Below are positions 1 to 12,779 of a stretch of 64,000 bases of DNA, in pieces; within the stretch, counting starts at the first letter, position 1, and each line of letters opens with the position of its first letter. A program made the position numbers and the translations under genes. The notes under the pieces were generated by a model. The model ran no database searches. It worked only from the letters and a program-made list of their open reading frames with translations, and was not told where the DNA came from. The stretch is taken from assembly GCF_921293095.1 (NCBI RefSeq), contig NC_060246.1, positions 112,262,941-112,326,940 of the forward strand. The letters are read 5' to 3'. The stretch comes from Ischnura elegans (taxonomy: Eukaryota > Arthropoda > Insecta > Odonata > Coenagrionidae).

Positions 1-3000
1 GAAAATGTTAGCTAGAGCCCTCAATTTGACTGAGCGCTAACCAAAACATAAGCCTAGCGGTGAAACCTCCTATTTAATATGGAAATAAAAATGTTTAAAG
101 TAAAATTTCTCATCGAAATAAACGGCATTTAAAAAAAACGTTACCGTCGCAATCGGCTTGGCAAGCCTATTGGAGTTCACTTTATCTCTCATTTATCTCT
201 TTCATTCTTGGTAGAGATTTTCTCTCCCTCTTTTGGTTGGCAGATAGGTATTTTCATGGCCGGATCTGCAATAGAAGTTTTATCGGGAGGGTAGAAGGGG
301 GAGAGGGAATGATCCGCTTGCCGCCTCTGATCCCCCCAACCTCCGTTACTTCCACTCCCTCCTCCTCTAAAATATAATAACTCTGAAATTATTTCTTGAG
401 ATGCAGTAGTTGAAATTACCCACCGTACTTTTGCTATTAAGAAGTTTTATTTACATTATTTTTTAATGATTTACAGGTTAGTAATTATTGTTAAATACTT
501 TAATGAGAAAAATTGTTTTGCATTTGGTTTAATAAACTTTTCTAAGTTTGCCGCCACCTGAAATCTGCCTCCCAGGGCGCTTGCCCCCTTTGTCCCGCCC
601 TTGTCTCGGGCTTGGATATTTTCGCGAAATTTACTGTAAAAGGAGTCTCCAGTCAGCCATTAGATACATTTTCACCCACCTCCCATCTATATGCTTTTTA
701 CAAGTCGCCTACGGCAGGGCTATTCGAATCTCACGGGGAAATGAGAATTAATCAGGGCTATTTTCTGAACTTTATATATTCGTGGTGAAATGATCCATCG
801 AATTCATTACCTCCAATGCTATCTTTCCGAAATGCAGATAGTCCATTGATATCCGAAATCCAGACAGTCCAGATAGTCCATTGGGAATAAATGGTTCTCT
901 CTGCGCTCATCTATGCGGTGCGGAATATTATGCAAAGCTGTTAAGAACGCGCTAATCGTCAGCACATATCCTGCTTCCACCGTACGGACCGGGGCCTCTT
1001 GTGTTCGTGGTCCCCTCAGGTATTTCTTTCGCGGCGGCCTTCATGCTTTCGTATGAAAATGCTCTGGGATATGTTTTTGTGGTAATTAGCCTTCTCTTCG
1101 AACAATACCGTGTTTTTTTTGGTCCGTAAGTGTCCATTGTACGAATCGAAGTTAGGTAGGTATCGTCCTTGAGCGTTGCCTGAGCCGAGAAAGCCGTCGC
1201 GTCGCTGGCCCGGTCGTCCATTTGAGAGGTCTGCCGACGGGTGGAGTCATACATGCGGCGATTACGCAACCCGCGCACACTTTTTCCCGCCCTACTTTTT
1301 GTTCCGAAGGTGGGTGGCAATTCTAGAGAGGGAGGGGGTGCGAGGGAACAACTGACCGTCTGCGCCCGCAGTGGCGCGTGAAGAGAATTGTTTTGTTTTG
1401 CGGCTCTGCGCGGTGGGAGTGGTGGGAAGAAGGAAGGGTCGCTTTGTTTTGTCGTCTCCAATGGAGATTTCGCGGGTGGTGAGGTTTTTATTTCGCGCCG
1501 AGGCCGGGTTCGATGTCAAATGTCGACTTTCGGTGTATTGGTTTTTGTGACATTGGAACCTGCCTTTTTCAGTTCCCAAGCCTTGTTCTCGTTTAGTCTC
1601 GGTGTGTTTCATGGCCATATATGTTATGTTCAGCTCCCGTTTCTCGGATATAGGTATGTTTCATCATGCTATGCTTTTCTTATTTATTTGTGGACGTAAG
1701 GTTTGCCTATAGACATAACATCAGGCAACGCAACGCGACGGTAGAAAGTTAGAACGTAGGTAAATGAGGAATTCTGAATGGTGTGGTAATTTTTTACCGA
1801 AATACCCGCACAAGATGGAAACTTTTTCCACTTAGGCTGCGGGCTCACTAAAGGTTTTTTCCATCCGGAAATGTTGCGTGGATTCACGTTTGTTACTTGG
1901 GTGCCCGCGCCTGCAGGAAGTGTTTCGGTAGACCGGGGTGGCAATGTATGGATCATTCTGTTTTGGGAATGTTTCGGAATTATATCGCGGTAGTGACTGC
2001 ATACTCGTATTTTTCATTCGTAATTGTTTCTCGTTTTCTTTGATGAGCTGTGAGAGTACAAATAGCTGCAAGAGTGTGTTTTCGTCAATTTTTTTATTTT
2101 AAATTCATTTCAGAGGAATTCTTTTAGGTCCTTAACTTCTCTCTTTAGCCCTTTAGACATGATTTTAATCGAGGAAAATGGGTTCATCGAACCATAATGT
2201 CAACCATCTAGAGGCATAACCACCTTCATGGGATGAATTTTATATTTAAATTTTATATGAGTCAAAGCATTCGATGGTTTACGTACCATGAAAAAAATTA
2301 AACTAGAATTTGTTGACTTGTTGATTAAAATAGAGCTTGTTGTTTCAACAGACCTTGTATTGGCGTGGCTTAAATCCTAGTAGTTAAGAGATCTCGGACC
2401 TGTCCCAAAATTTTGCTTTGGGAAATACCTTTGATTGTCTAGCTATGAGGATTACTCGAGGATACCTACTGTTTCCACTCCAAGCCTAGGAATCCTACAG
2501 TAAAGTCACGGTCCCCTTCCCATCAAGGATAATTAGTATCTATCCCCAGTACTTGTTTTGCTTGACGACAAAGGAAACGGAACGAGGAAATTCTCGGCGT
2601 GGCTGGCGAGGCAACTATTATTAGAGATTAGGAGAAGACAGAGGAAGTGGTAAGAGAAGAGTATTGTGGGATGAGGGGTTGTTGAAATCAGCTAGGCCAT
2701 GAAGGATGTTGAACAAGAGGGAAGGATGAGTAGTGTTTATGGATTGATAGAGACAGGATGCAGTACCAAGTGAGTAATTAAATCTTGGAATAGAAGTAGT
2801 CATTATGGTGTTGGTCAACATTCCCGTTTCCGCCACTACTGACTGTTAGAGGGTACACAATGGAGACAATATATTCAACGAGCTTATCGTCTTTTTCCTC
2901 CGTTTTGCCGTATTCTGTGTTGGTATTCAACCCTGTAGTTGTTTTGTAGTAATTCTCCCTACGGTTCTCTTTTCTGCTTTTTCCTTATCCATTCCTTGTA

Positions 3001-3133
3001 GCCGTTGCGGTTCATAACTTTTTACTCGGTTTAGTGCTTGCTGATTCACTTAGTGGATCCACGAAATGGGAAAATAATATTCACATAGCATCTTCAATAC
3101 TTACTGTTTTTTCCGACAGACGATGGTCTAGAC
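1..3133. other. No gene recognised
   Basis: Mostly unique AT-rich DNA. A moderately GC-rich block at 950-1560 has overlapping open frames on both strands (largest 169 codons on -) without recognisable motifs. A degenerate repeat F core is visible near 885-1000 (AATAAATGG...CGCTCATC, CGGACCGGGGCCTC). Confidence 0.5.
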
Positions 3134-3717
3134 CAGGGGCTTCCAACCTTTTTTAATTGCGAGGGCCAAAAATCGCTTTCACGATCGGCCGATGGGCCAC
3201 AATGCTCCACGTCACATTGGCCACCGCATCAATGAAATTCAGTGGCGTAAATTTGGCGGGGGGTTGAGGGCAAAGATAGCCTCAGAGAAATAAAAAAATA
3301 TTTAAAATTACTGCAACGTTTTGACGCATAATAACTGCATCTACTTAAAGCTAAATTTTTAACAACAAAATGATGCAAAATGTACTCCTCGGCATGTCAA
3401 TTTTCAAAAATTTTCCCTCAGTCTGGTGGAGGATGTCGCCACCCCGGGCCATCCCATACCCCAAAGTATATTCCTAGTTACGCCACTGATGAAATTAAAA
3501 AAAAGACATTATAATATAGGTGCATACATAATTTAAGTGCAATAATAATATTTGTTGGTTAAAAAGTTATATCAATTATTGCGATTTTTGGCATTGTTTG
3601 TTTTTGAGGAGTGTGTCGATATTTGGTTTTATTTTTGTAGTTGCAACCCGCATACTTCTTTCCAGGTGTGCATCTGTGCCACATTTTCTTTAGCCTCTAG
3701 GGGCCGCGGGTTGGACA
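3134..3717 (+). mobile_element. hAT MITE family B, copy 1, with nested element
   Basis: It starts CAGGGGCTTCCAACCTTTTT and aligns with the complete copy at 54329: GAGGGCCAAAAATCG, CACCGCATCAATGAAATT, then after the nested insertion GGCATTGTTTGTTTT, GTTGCAACCCGC and CTCTAGGGGCC. The 3' terminal repeat is truncated or scrambled, so the end is approximate. It contains a complete family C element at 3240-3488. Confidence 0.75.
3240..3488 (+). mobile_element. hAT-like family C element nested in family B
   Basis: A 249-bp element has termini CAGTGGCGTAA and TAGTTACGCCACTG and a perfect 8-bp target duplication ATGAAATT (3232-3239 and 3489-3496). Removing the insert and one duplication restores the family B sequence seen at 54.4 kb. 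The 8-bp duplication and CAG...CTG ends indicate hAT mobilisation. No coding. Confidence 0.9.
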
Positions 3718-4105
3718 GTTCGTTTCCCTTGTTTATGACATAGCATTGTCCAAACCATGGTCGGAAGTATGGCGTCCGTATATTAAAATAGACACCATGG
3801 TGTCAGTGTCGATGCACCAAGTAATTTTACTTCTCCTGTATCCTCTTTTTATTGACAGCCGTTAATTCCAAAACTGCTCCAAACCATTCTTTCATGTATT
3901 GATAGAAATGAAGCTATAGCTCTGATAGCTGCAATGACATACAGCATTTTTTCCCCTTATTCCTGCCAAGTGGGCCGTTGTCGTTTTGGATTACATGGCT
4001 TCATTATGGGCGGTCAATCGAACTCTATATCACTATTCATTAATAATAATTGTAACATCGTCTTTATTTTCCTACCGAATCTATGATTATACAGTCCCTT
4101 CTTGC

Positions 4106-4222
4106 TATTAAGTCGATGGAGTCGCGCATGCATCCATGATATAGATTGGAGAAATCTACCCTGTCGGGATCCGATCCCTTGACCCCTGGATTACCAGGAG
4201 AGGACACTGCACCGCCGTCACT
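4106..4222 (-). mobile_element. SINE-like tRNA-derived repeat
   Basis: On the - strand GACGGCGGTGCAGTGTCCTC, TCCTGGTAATCCAGGGGTCA and GGGATCGGATCCCGACAGGG resemble a D arm, anticodon arm and box B region. The body runs toward AATAAAGA. Relation to SINE-H is likely but weak. Confidence 0.35.
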
Positions 4223-4299
4223 GTGGAAAGATGGATGCGTTATGGTGAAAAATAAATCTTCTCCATTCATTGGCTTACTTAGTGTGTTCATCCTTCCAC

Positions 4300-7168
4300 C
4301 ACCACTTCCTCTGTCTTCTCGTTATCTGTTATATTTTTTCCCTCGCCTGCCATATCATATTTTACTCGTTCTGTTTCAATTTTCGTCGAAAAATGGAATT
4401 ATGTGATTCTCTTATTTTTTTCAAAATTTATCAAAATCGGCAATAAAAATGGTAAACGAGCCCATTGCTACGCAAGTGTGCCGTTCTCACAAATACTTTA
4501 CCTAGGGCTACTGTAGTAGTCATACTTTCTAACGCCAACTATCATTCCCTTGGTAGTTACCCACTCGTTAGTTACGCACTCTCGTCGGTTGGTATGGAGA
4601 GGTAGATAGTGTTGAGGTTGGGCAGGGAAGTCGTGTTGTTGGGGCAAGGTCGAATCGCCTTCGCCTGATGTGGGATGCGGCTGCCTCCTTTTCTTAGAAG
4701 ATAAGGGCGTTTTCCCGCTCTCGCCGCATCTTCTTCCGTATGCTGATGCGGAAGGTTGGGCTCGGAAGAAGGAAAGGGGAACGCCGACCTTCATTCATTT
4801 CATTAGCGGCCTCCCTCCATCGCTTTGAGGGGGGATTGGAAGGAAAGCGGCCTGAAAAAAATGCTTTGGCACATCGCCTCCTATTGCAAGGATGCATCCC
4901 TCCCGCTCGCATGATATTTTTGTGAGAACTTGATCGCTTAGAACTTAATAGCATCATTTTGAATTTTTTTAGATAAAGTAGAACCCGAGTAGCATTTGGC
5001 TGTACTCGTCTCGAATTCGAAAAAAATTATCTCGGTCTTTCTTTTCTCGAATGTAATTTTTTTAATGTTTGAGATACAGGTCGTATTTTATGGTAATTTG
5101 TGGTATTTTAAATATTTCCTTATCACGTTACATAGTAAAATTTTGTTAGAAATCGTAGTTAAAATAATTATTAAAATATTTTCAACGAAAGACATATGAG
5201 AGGGCATATGGTTGTATGCAAAGGGGTACAAGTGATTATTTTCTAAACAGAGTGAGCTACAGTCAATTGTTGCCAAGGGATACGAGTGAATCTGTTCTGT
5301 GCTGACATCGAGTGGTAAGTCAAATGCACTACTACGCATCTAATTGATCTCGTTTGTTTTTTTACCTATTTTCTATACCTAACTCTGTTTAGAAACGAGA
5401 AATAACTTGTTCCCCTTGGCTTCTCATCCATTTTTGATTAAATTTTTAAATATACATAACAAAACTTTAAGTTTCTTGGTTTAAAGCACAAAAATAACCT
5501 GATTGAAAAGTTAAAAAAAATAGCGTCGTCAAAATGACGAAGGTTTAGTGACCACATCACTCTGAGCCAGGTGTAGTAATATACGGTTAACCAAGAGGAC
5601 TGAATAGAGAAGATCCCAGTATCCGTAGATGCTGAATTTATGTCGCTTCTTAATCCGCTGTTCTATCGGTTGTCAGAAGTGTCCGCTGAACGAAGTTGAG
5701 TGCAGAGCTATTAATTTGTTCGTTTGAAGTTTAGTATTTGTAATTGCGTGAAATAGCATGGAAAATGTATGCATTTGATAGATTATTACATCATGAATAT
5801 TAATTCGACTAACAACCCTAATTATCCTTAATTTCCTCGAGAAATTATGATCGCCCTGCCGTCTGGGACGTATTCCCACTAGAAGGGGGTGATTTTTGTC
5901 CCTGCGGTTTATTATTTTTGAGGATATTGGAAGCAAAGCTTTTGTCCGTTACGAAATAGGCGTCGGCTTCGCTACTCCCCTATTTTTTCTTATGTGTGTT
6001 ATCCATGTTCCGCACCGAAATGACAAACGTTTATATTTGAAAGCACTTCAAGTGGATGCATTTATAGTTGAATACACGAAGAGTCTATAGACGTATTGCT
6101 ATCATGTTAAAAACTTATCAATGGAGTTCCAGACGGATGTCAATCAGGAATATTTCTTGTTCCGATAATAATGTTCACGGGAGGGCTCTTATGGGTTCGT
6201 GAAGAAAACTAAATGAGCAGAAAGACCCTTCGAACTGCAATAGATGGACCGTGAAAAAAAACTATGGAGTAGAATGGAATGGTTTAAAAATTCATCCTTC
6301 CCGATTGTGATAATAGGTCGCAGAAGAATTTATTGCTTTGTAAAAAGTGGTTTTCTGGTTGACAGTATAGTTACTTATTTTTTTTAAAGTTATTGTTGTC
6401 ATGAAATATGACCAGTATCATTCATTTTTCGATACGTTCTATGATTTTCTCGCATGTCCAAGGTCTGTTATGTGTGTTCATGTTTGCCTAAATACCGTCG
6501 CATGTATTGGAATGAATAGTGCACGCTTGGAAGGAGGTTACCCCCGCCATACACCCTGAAGGTGGCACCATCGAAACGTCGACTTCACTCGGTGGAGAAC
6601 CGCGGAGGAAGTCAACGGCTTTAGTGGCCTAAGATGCGTTACAGAGACGAGGAAATGGGAAAATATGTAACACCTCACGCAATGGCGAAACTTTAGCACT
6701 CCGCTGGCGTGGGAATAGAGAAAGAGGGCTGTTCTCCTACTCTCGTTTCTATGGGAACGCTACATTTCCCTCCACTACTACCCCGTCCGGACGCTTTTAA
6801 CACGTCGTGTCATTCCCAGCCCTTACCTTTCGCTGGAATGGCTCCGTCGTCGGTGCAGGAAGTGAGTCGCTTGTGTTCGCTGTGAGGTCGTTGAGAGGGA
6901 AGGCTTTTACGCTGGAGGAAGCGACCGCAGCCGTCACGTGGTCCACTTTGCGGTGCCTGCCCGGCTGATGCGGAAGGGCCGTCGGCGCGCGGTGGGACTC
7001 GAAGAAAGGACTCCTGCACAATACCTTGAGAGTCACCTCAGGTGACGGATCACCAAAGTGCGGCGAGGCATTCTGTACGTCACTTCCGCTCTTCACGATT
7101 ATCGGAAATAATTAAGACGGGTCTTGCAGAGGTTAACTACCCTTTCTCTGCTCGACTGATGCAAGGAG
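4300..7168. other. No gene recognised
   Basis: Unique DNA with GC-rich islets at 4600-4920 and 6540-7100, both open on several frames but without motifs. A weak repeat E copy is at about 5835-5885 (GATCGCCCTGCCGTC). Confidence 0.5.
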
Positions 7169-7471
7169 AAGTGGCGTTGCCCCCGGGGGGGGGGGGGGGG
7201 GGGGGGTTTCGGGTTACAATCCCCCCTTGAGCCTTAAAAGCCTTTACTTTATACAATTTATGTACTTTATTTTAATAGATACTCGTTCAAAATTAATGTT
7301 TTTGAGAGTCTCAAAAATCACGTTTCTCTGCATGAAAAATCCCAAAATTTTCGGGAGAGGTCCCCTGACCCCTTTACCCTAGGCTCTTTTACATACACCC
7401 CGGATGGGGCCCCGAAGTCTGCGGTAAACCCCCCCCCCCCCCTCCACTTCAAATTCCTAGCTACGCTACTG
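7169..7471 (+). mobile_element. hAT-like family C element
   Basis: It starts AAGTGGCGTTGC and ends TTCCTAGCTACGCTACTG, flanked by GCAAGGAG and GCAAGAAG (7 of 8). It contains a run of 22 G near the 5' end and 14 C near the 3' end, so the two ends could pair through the homopolymers. Internal ACGTTTCTCTGCATG-type sequence is shared loosely with the other copies. Confidence 0.75.
7185..7206 (+). repeat. Homopolymer G(22)
   Basis: Twenty-two consecutive G inside a family C element. Assembly length is likely uncertain here. Confidence 0.9.
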
Positions 7472-10400
7472 GCAAGAAGGATACTACCATTGCAACACTA
7501 CTTTCAGTACCAAGAATAGTCTGCTATGCTGTGGTTTCTTCGCGACCTTTCTTTTGGTGCCGGCTGAAGCCGACGCATCCCCTCTTTCCTACTCTTCGTT
7601 ATGGCGCAAATAGCCTGAATCGTCTGTCGCCTCCTGCAGATACTTCTGTTTACTACTTAATTGTTCTCAGATTATTGCAACCAGGTTGTCTAGCGACTGG
7701 GAAAAAATCGGGAGTTATGCGTGATTTTTTTAGTCCCTGGAATTATGCATGAATTAAGTATTCGTGATTGTTTGCCCCCACCTTGAATTTCAAAATATTT
7801 TATTTAAAATCCATTTCATGTAGTAAATTGCCAGTTCAAAGCCCATTTTCTGGCCTAAAATAAGTTTTTATTAATTTTCAGTGCTGTAGCTGAGTAGAAT
7901 TTTTACAGTCGTATGGGAACATAGAATCTCAGACGAGACTCTCGAAATGTTTATCCCCCTTGACTCTGGTAAGATTCAAAACAAGAAGAATAGAATGCCA
8001 GGTGACGTCTGTTATTTCTATTGCGAAGTGTAATTCATGAGTTAGGGACGTTAAATAATAAGTAAATGTAATACATATTTTAAAATATCGAAGTACTTTT
8101 TCAGTTAACTCCCTTTCTATCGCAGTAATCGCGTTAGGTTAACCTAGAATTTTGTAAACTTTCCTTGACAAACGTGGAATTATGTATGGATTATTCTGCT
8201 TTCATTGGTTGGACACCTCGAGCAACCGATTATAACATTGTTTTTAAACAGTTCAAAGATCAGAATTCAGTTTTATGTCTTCGTTTTATAGTAATTTGAA
8301 ATCAGTAACAAAGGAATATATATAACAGCATTGCAGAACATGTGCATATGATTATACTGTGCATCGTTGAAATGGTCAGTTAGATTTGGTTAGTTTGGAA
8401 TGTTTGATTTTTTCTGGATTTTTGCAAGGATGAAGGGTCATTGATTGGTTTAGGAAGGTAGGCCCATGTTTTCGAGGCGGCATCGTTAAATGATTTTTGA
8501 AAAAATGTGGACTGACAAATGTAATAGATTCATATAGATAGTTGATTTTAGCTCAAGTGAACCAATTATTGGCCAATTTTTTTCTCTTTGGATAGATATC
8601 AATTATGTACTGTGGCTCTTTCTTTTTACGATAGGAATGCGTGAAACAGGCCAATTAATATTATCAAATATTGAGAGAAAATCGATCGGTTCGCGTTCAT
8701 AGCCGCTGCGGACATTTTTTTATTGAATTGGAAAGCAGGGGAAGAGGTCACAGAAACCAAGCTTGTTCGGCACGGACTGGGGCCTCCAAGAATTCGGGAT
8801 GTCTGTTCAGGGATTAGATACGCAGTGCGTATGGTTGATCAATATTGCCTGTAACTATGATCGTGGTCAGAATATCTGTCATCAGATCCGGAAGCATTCC
8901 TTCCATCCCTTTGTTTGTTTGTGTCGCCTGCTGTCTGGCGCTCAGAAGCCTCGTAATCTCCTCTTTTTCCTTCCCCTTGAGAAAGATTACTCATCCCTCG
9001 CCGCTGTTAATCTCTCCATCTCTTTTTTGTTAGTCTCGCTACGCGCATGTTTCGTGGGATCGTGTTGAGGGCGTTGTTGCGTCAGACAGTATCGCGTCGC
9101 GTTCCTCGCCTGTTTTGTTTTTCTCCATTCTTTTTCATCGCAGTCGCAGTTGCCGTTCGCCTGTAAAGCCGCGTTCTCTCCAAATGACATCGAATGAATG
9201 GCGTAGGCCTTCCCGCCTGCGGATTTATGCGTGAGTCACTGCGGAGCCGGCTCGCAAAAAAAAAACCCTGTGCCGTGATGCGATGGTATGGAAACGCGGG
9301 GGTGTTCTTGTTGTGCCAGGGGTGGAATCATTCACTTCGGGGTGATATATTACGAGCTGTCTCTTTCTTATATATAAGTATGTAGTTACGTGCTGAGTGT
9401 ATAAAATAAAGGTGTATAGTTCTTGACCTTAAAACTAATCTATACTTTTTTAGGAGATGTAATTTTTAATCAGCCAATCCTCTTGCTTCCGCGTTTCGAA
9501 AAAAATATATTTTTTTAAGGTTTTAATGAATTAACATCTTGTTGAAACTGTTCGAGCACTTTACTAAACTTGCGTATCAATTAAGGGATCTGCAGGAAAG
9601 ATAAACATATCTAAGAATAACAGAGTATGAATTGTTTCAGCCACTTACTAAAATTTTGTTGCAGTATGATGTGAAGAAACAGTACCTCTTTGCGACCTCT
9701 GGTTTGCTAATTTCAACATGCGGCCCTCAGGAATGAAAAGGTTGCAGACTTTTGGCCTACGCAATGTCCTTGGTTATCTTGGAATAGTATGTCCTAAAAG
9801 TATCATCCTTCATCCATTTATTTTATCGTTATCATAAATTGGTTCCGTCGTTTGGTCTTCATTAGGGCACTGGCACTGCGCGACTGGAGCCCCTTATGTC
9901 TTTCACTTAGCTTCAATCAATGGCAAGAGACGTTGTTCTGTGTTTCTGAATTTGGCCTCCATTTCGGATGACGGCACAGATTTAGCCTATTACAGAAATT
10001 GCAAGGAAGTTCAAACGCTGGCCGCCTACGGCGCGCGCGTAGCAGCTCACTCAAAGCGCTCACTTCCACGGAAACAGTGCGTTGTTACCTTAAGCAATGA
10101 ATGACCGATTTTAAGATTCATTTTAACAGCTCTCCGAATGTGGTTATTTTTAGTGGGAAATGCTGAAGGAGACCCCTCAGATCCCGGTTCGCGTTCGCCA
10201 AAAATCATCGCCGCCGAAGGGTGGAGATGAAGGGCACAGAGCCCTTGGAATCGCTCCACTGGGCCGAGGAAGAAGAGACAGGGTCGCTCGCTACTCTGCT
10301 TCTGCGGCTTAGCTGCCGAGTATCACCTTACAGCATTATGTTGACTTTTGATACGTGCTGAATCCTTATCAATAACATCCTACTAAAATACTATTTGCTA

Positions 10401-10849
10401 TCTTATTTTAGTCTAGGAATGAATTTTAATTTTTTGCACTGAGTCAAGGGTTTCGGAAAATTCATTTGACGTCATAAGGACAAACATCACAAAACCAAAT
10501 GACGGTATTATTAGAGGGAACAATGGTAGGAATTTTAGCATTTTAATGTTTAACATTTGTTGTGTTATCATTTTCATAAGCATCATCCTTTGATTTTGTG
10601 ATGCTAGATCTGATGATGGTAATTCAATTTTCCGAAACCATTTTTTCACTCGAAACGTTCCCTTCATTCCTGGAGCAAAGCTAATATGAAGAACACTCTT
10701 ATCGTAATTTTAATGCTCCTTTGATTCGTGTCGAATTAGAAAAATGAATATTTCATTGCCATACTTTTCATATTTTACATTTTGCTGTAAACATTGAGAT
10801 TAGTGATATATTTTTGTGCAAAACGCAATTTTTGTGGTAATAAACGTAT
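7472..10849. other. No gene recognised
   Basis: AT-rich, with repeat F at 8.67 kb and a possible hAT scrap at 9717-9755 (GCGGCCCTCAGGAATGAAAA, GGTTGCAGACTTTTGG). Nothing else is supported. Confidence 0.5.
8672..8800 (+). repeat. Dispersed repeat F
   Basis: ATCGATCGGTTCGCGTTCAT, GCTGCGGACATTTTTT, AAGCTTGTTCGGCACGGACT and GGGGCCTCC follow the order of the 32.5-kb copy. Confidence 0.4.
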
Positions 10850-11185
10850 TATCCTACTCAATCGCGTGAGCGATCTGAGCCTAGCGCGCAGCATCCGAGT
10901 CTCTAGCGGCTCCCAGTCTAATGCGTTTAACATCTTTACATTGCTTTTTGTACGCCCATGCCAGTTTTGGCGGATCAAGCCGTTTTACCTTTTTATTTAA
11001 TTAAGGTCACGGCTCAAGTCTTTCAGCGCCGAATCCCACATGATCACTGCATATTCAAAGTGTGGCCGTACGAGTATGATGTAGCACGTTTCTTTTAATC
11101 TTACCGCCACTAGGTTGACGAATCCTAGCTTTTTTCTAGCTCTAGCTTTTCCGAGGGCTCTCCAAAAATATTTCTTATTTGTGTG
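10850..11185 (-). pseudogene. LINE ORF2 C-terminal fragment (CR1/L2-like)
   Basis: On the - strand ALGKARARKKLGFVNLV, KETCYIILVRPHFEYAV and MLNALDWEPLETRMLRARL appear in order in two frames. They correspond to the LVRP-LEYA and LGW-SLExRR motifs of LINE ORF2 C-termini, like the + strand element at 55.5 kb but much older. The upstream edge meets a copy of dispersed repeat D at about 11219. Confidence 0.7.
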
Positions 11186-11218
11186 TTCACCACGATAAGT
11201 TCGACATGATTGTAAATT

Positions 11219-11250
11219 CCATGGCGCAAATGACCTCAGTTGTCGGTCGT
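11219..11250 (-). repeat. Terminal scrap of repeat D
   Basis: The - strand reads CGACCGACAACTGAGGTCAT then TTGCGCCAT, the left edge of repeat D. It abuts the LINE fragment at 10.85-11.18 kb. Confidence 0.45.
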
Positions 11251-12184
11251 CTTCTGCAAATGCCATATCATACCGTGAGATCAACCCCCGCCTATCCTTA
11301 CGAACCTTCGGGGTGCAGCAGTGTGAGTAGAGGGAAGGCCTTTTTGCGTCCTTCGGAGGGAGGTCGCCATTTCGCCTCTGGAGTCACTTGTCACCGTCAT
11401 GCACCTTGGAGCGTCTAAGGAATAGAGTTATCCTCCTCCCTTATCCTCACGGACCGTGACGGCACCTTCCAAAAGTTTTAGGGTATTTTTTGTGGAGTCA
11501 GCTATAGCGGGACAAGGGCTTCAGGCAGCAAATTTGTCATGGTTGAAGTTAGAATAATGGATGCTTTCGCAAGCGAAAGCAGTTTATTGGCAGGCATAGT
11601 AAAATTAACCTCAGGATTCAAGTTATCGCGCGATAATCTTTTTTTTAATGTGTGTCCGTAAATCTTACAAGAATGACCTTGCAGAATTTCCACCAATTTT
11701 TCAAGATAAGTGTGAATTTTCAGGTCATGATTTTAATTTATAAATATGTGACTTTCATTTAAAAAAATCAAATATTCCGTCGTAGTTATAAACGACCCAG
11801 GTTTCCGTAAATTGTTGCTTCGATAGTACAGTGTGTGAAATTCATGCGACTGAGGTCATTCAGGGATTGGCGGGGTTTGGGTTGGAAGCGGAATATATGT
11901 AAATCTAATTTATTGAAATGTACGGTTTTTCGATGTGTGCGAATTGATGACGTAATATCAGTGTAGGTAACTCGCATACCACCATACCTCTCCCACCCGA
12001 GGCAAATTCCTAGCTATGTGACTGATTTCTACTAAATAAATCTACTACTACTGCATACAACTACATCTGGTTTCGAAGTTAGCAGATGTTTGCGTTGTTT
12101 ACAACAACTCCGCTAATTTTAGTGGTATAAAAAATTTGTTTTCAGCAAACTGCTAATAATAGATGTGGCTTCTTTATATCAGAA
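11251..12184. other. No gene recognised
   Basis: Contains only the solitary family C end at 12005-12024. Open frames are short and motif-free. Confidence 0.5.
12005..12024 (+). repeat. Solitary 3' end of family C
   Basis: TTCCTAGCTATGTGACTG matches the right terminus of family C. No matching left end with a target duplication was found, so this is a decayed copy. Confidence 0.4.
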
Positions 12185-12779
12185 CTAGCTGACCCGGCGA
12201 ACTTCGTACCGCCTAACAATCAATGAACTTACAGTTTACTTACACCATTTATAAATCAAGAGCGGCTGTATCGTTTTTAATCATGTTTAATTTATTATAA
12301 TAAAATAAGGATACAAATTCAATAAAACTACGTAAATGAGTACCAAAATTGCTTGTCAGAAAGACATTTTCTTTATTGAATCTACATAGGGTGAATCGGA
12401 GCACGTTTACGCGGATTTTTTTCAACAAATTTTCTTACGTTTTAGCTTAAGAAATTTTATGCATTGTGGTTTATTAAAGCAGTTCATGAAATAAAAATTA
12501 TACGCATTCAGTTGTTGGCTATTTGCGTTATTAGCTGTAAAAAAATGTTTTTAGGTCCAAGTCTGTTGCATACACTTGGCCCATTCAGGGGGCAGGTTGA
12601 CACGACCCCAGACCGACGCTTGACTGATGCTCAAAATCGTGCAAGAAAAGCCCCTTTGAAGCAGCATTCGCATTAAATGACTTAAGGCGCGCCAGTTTTA
12701 GTATCTCTGTTTGGAAAAAATGCACTGCGTAAACGTACTGCATGCGTAAACGCACCACGGTGAGCCCTACACATTCGGG

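Noticed and set aside
952..1461. 169-codon - strand open frame as a gene
   Set aside because: Overlaps other open frames on both strands in a GC-richer patch, contains a degenerate repeat F segment, and has no recognisable motif.
11830..12024. Complete family C element ending at 12024
   Set aside because: A possible left end CAGTGTGTG at 11829 lacks a matching 8-bp flank.
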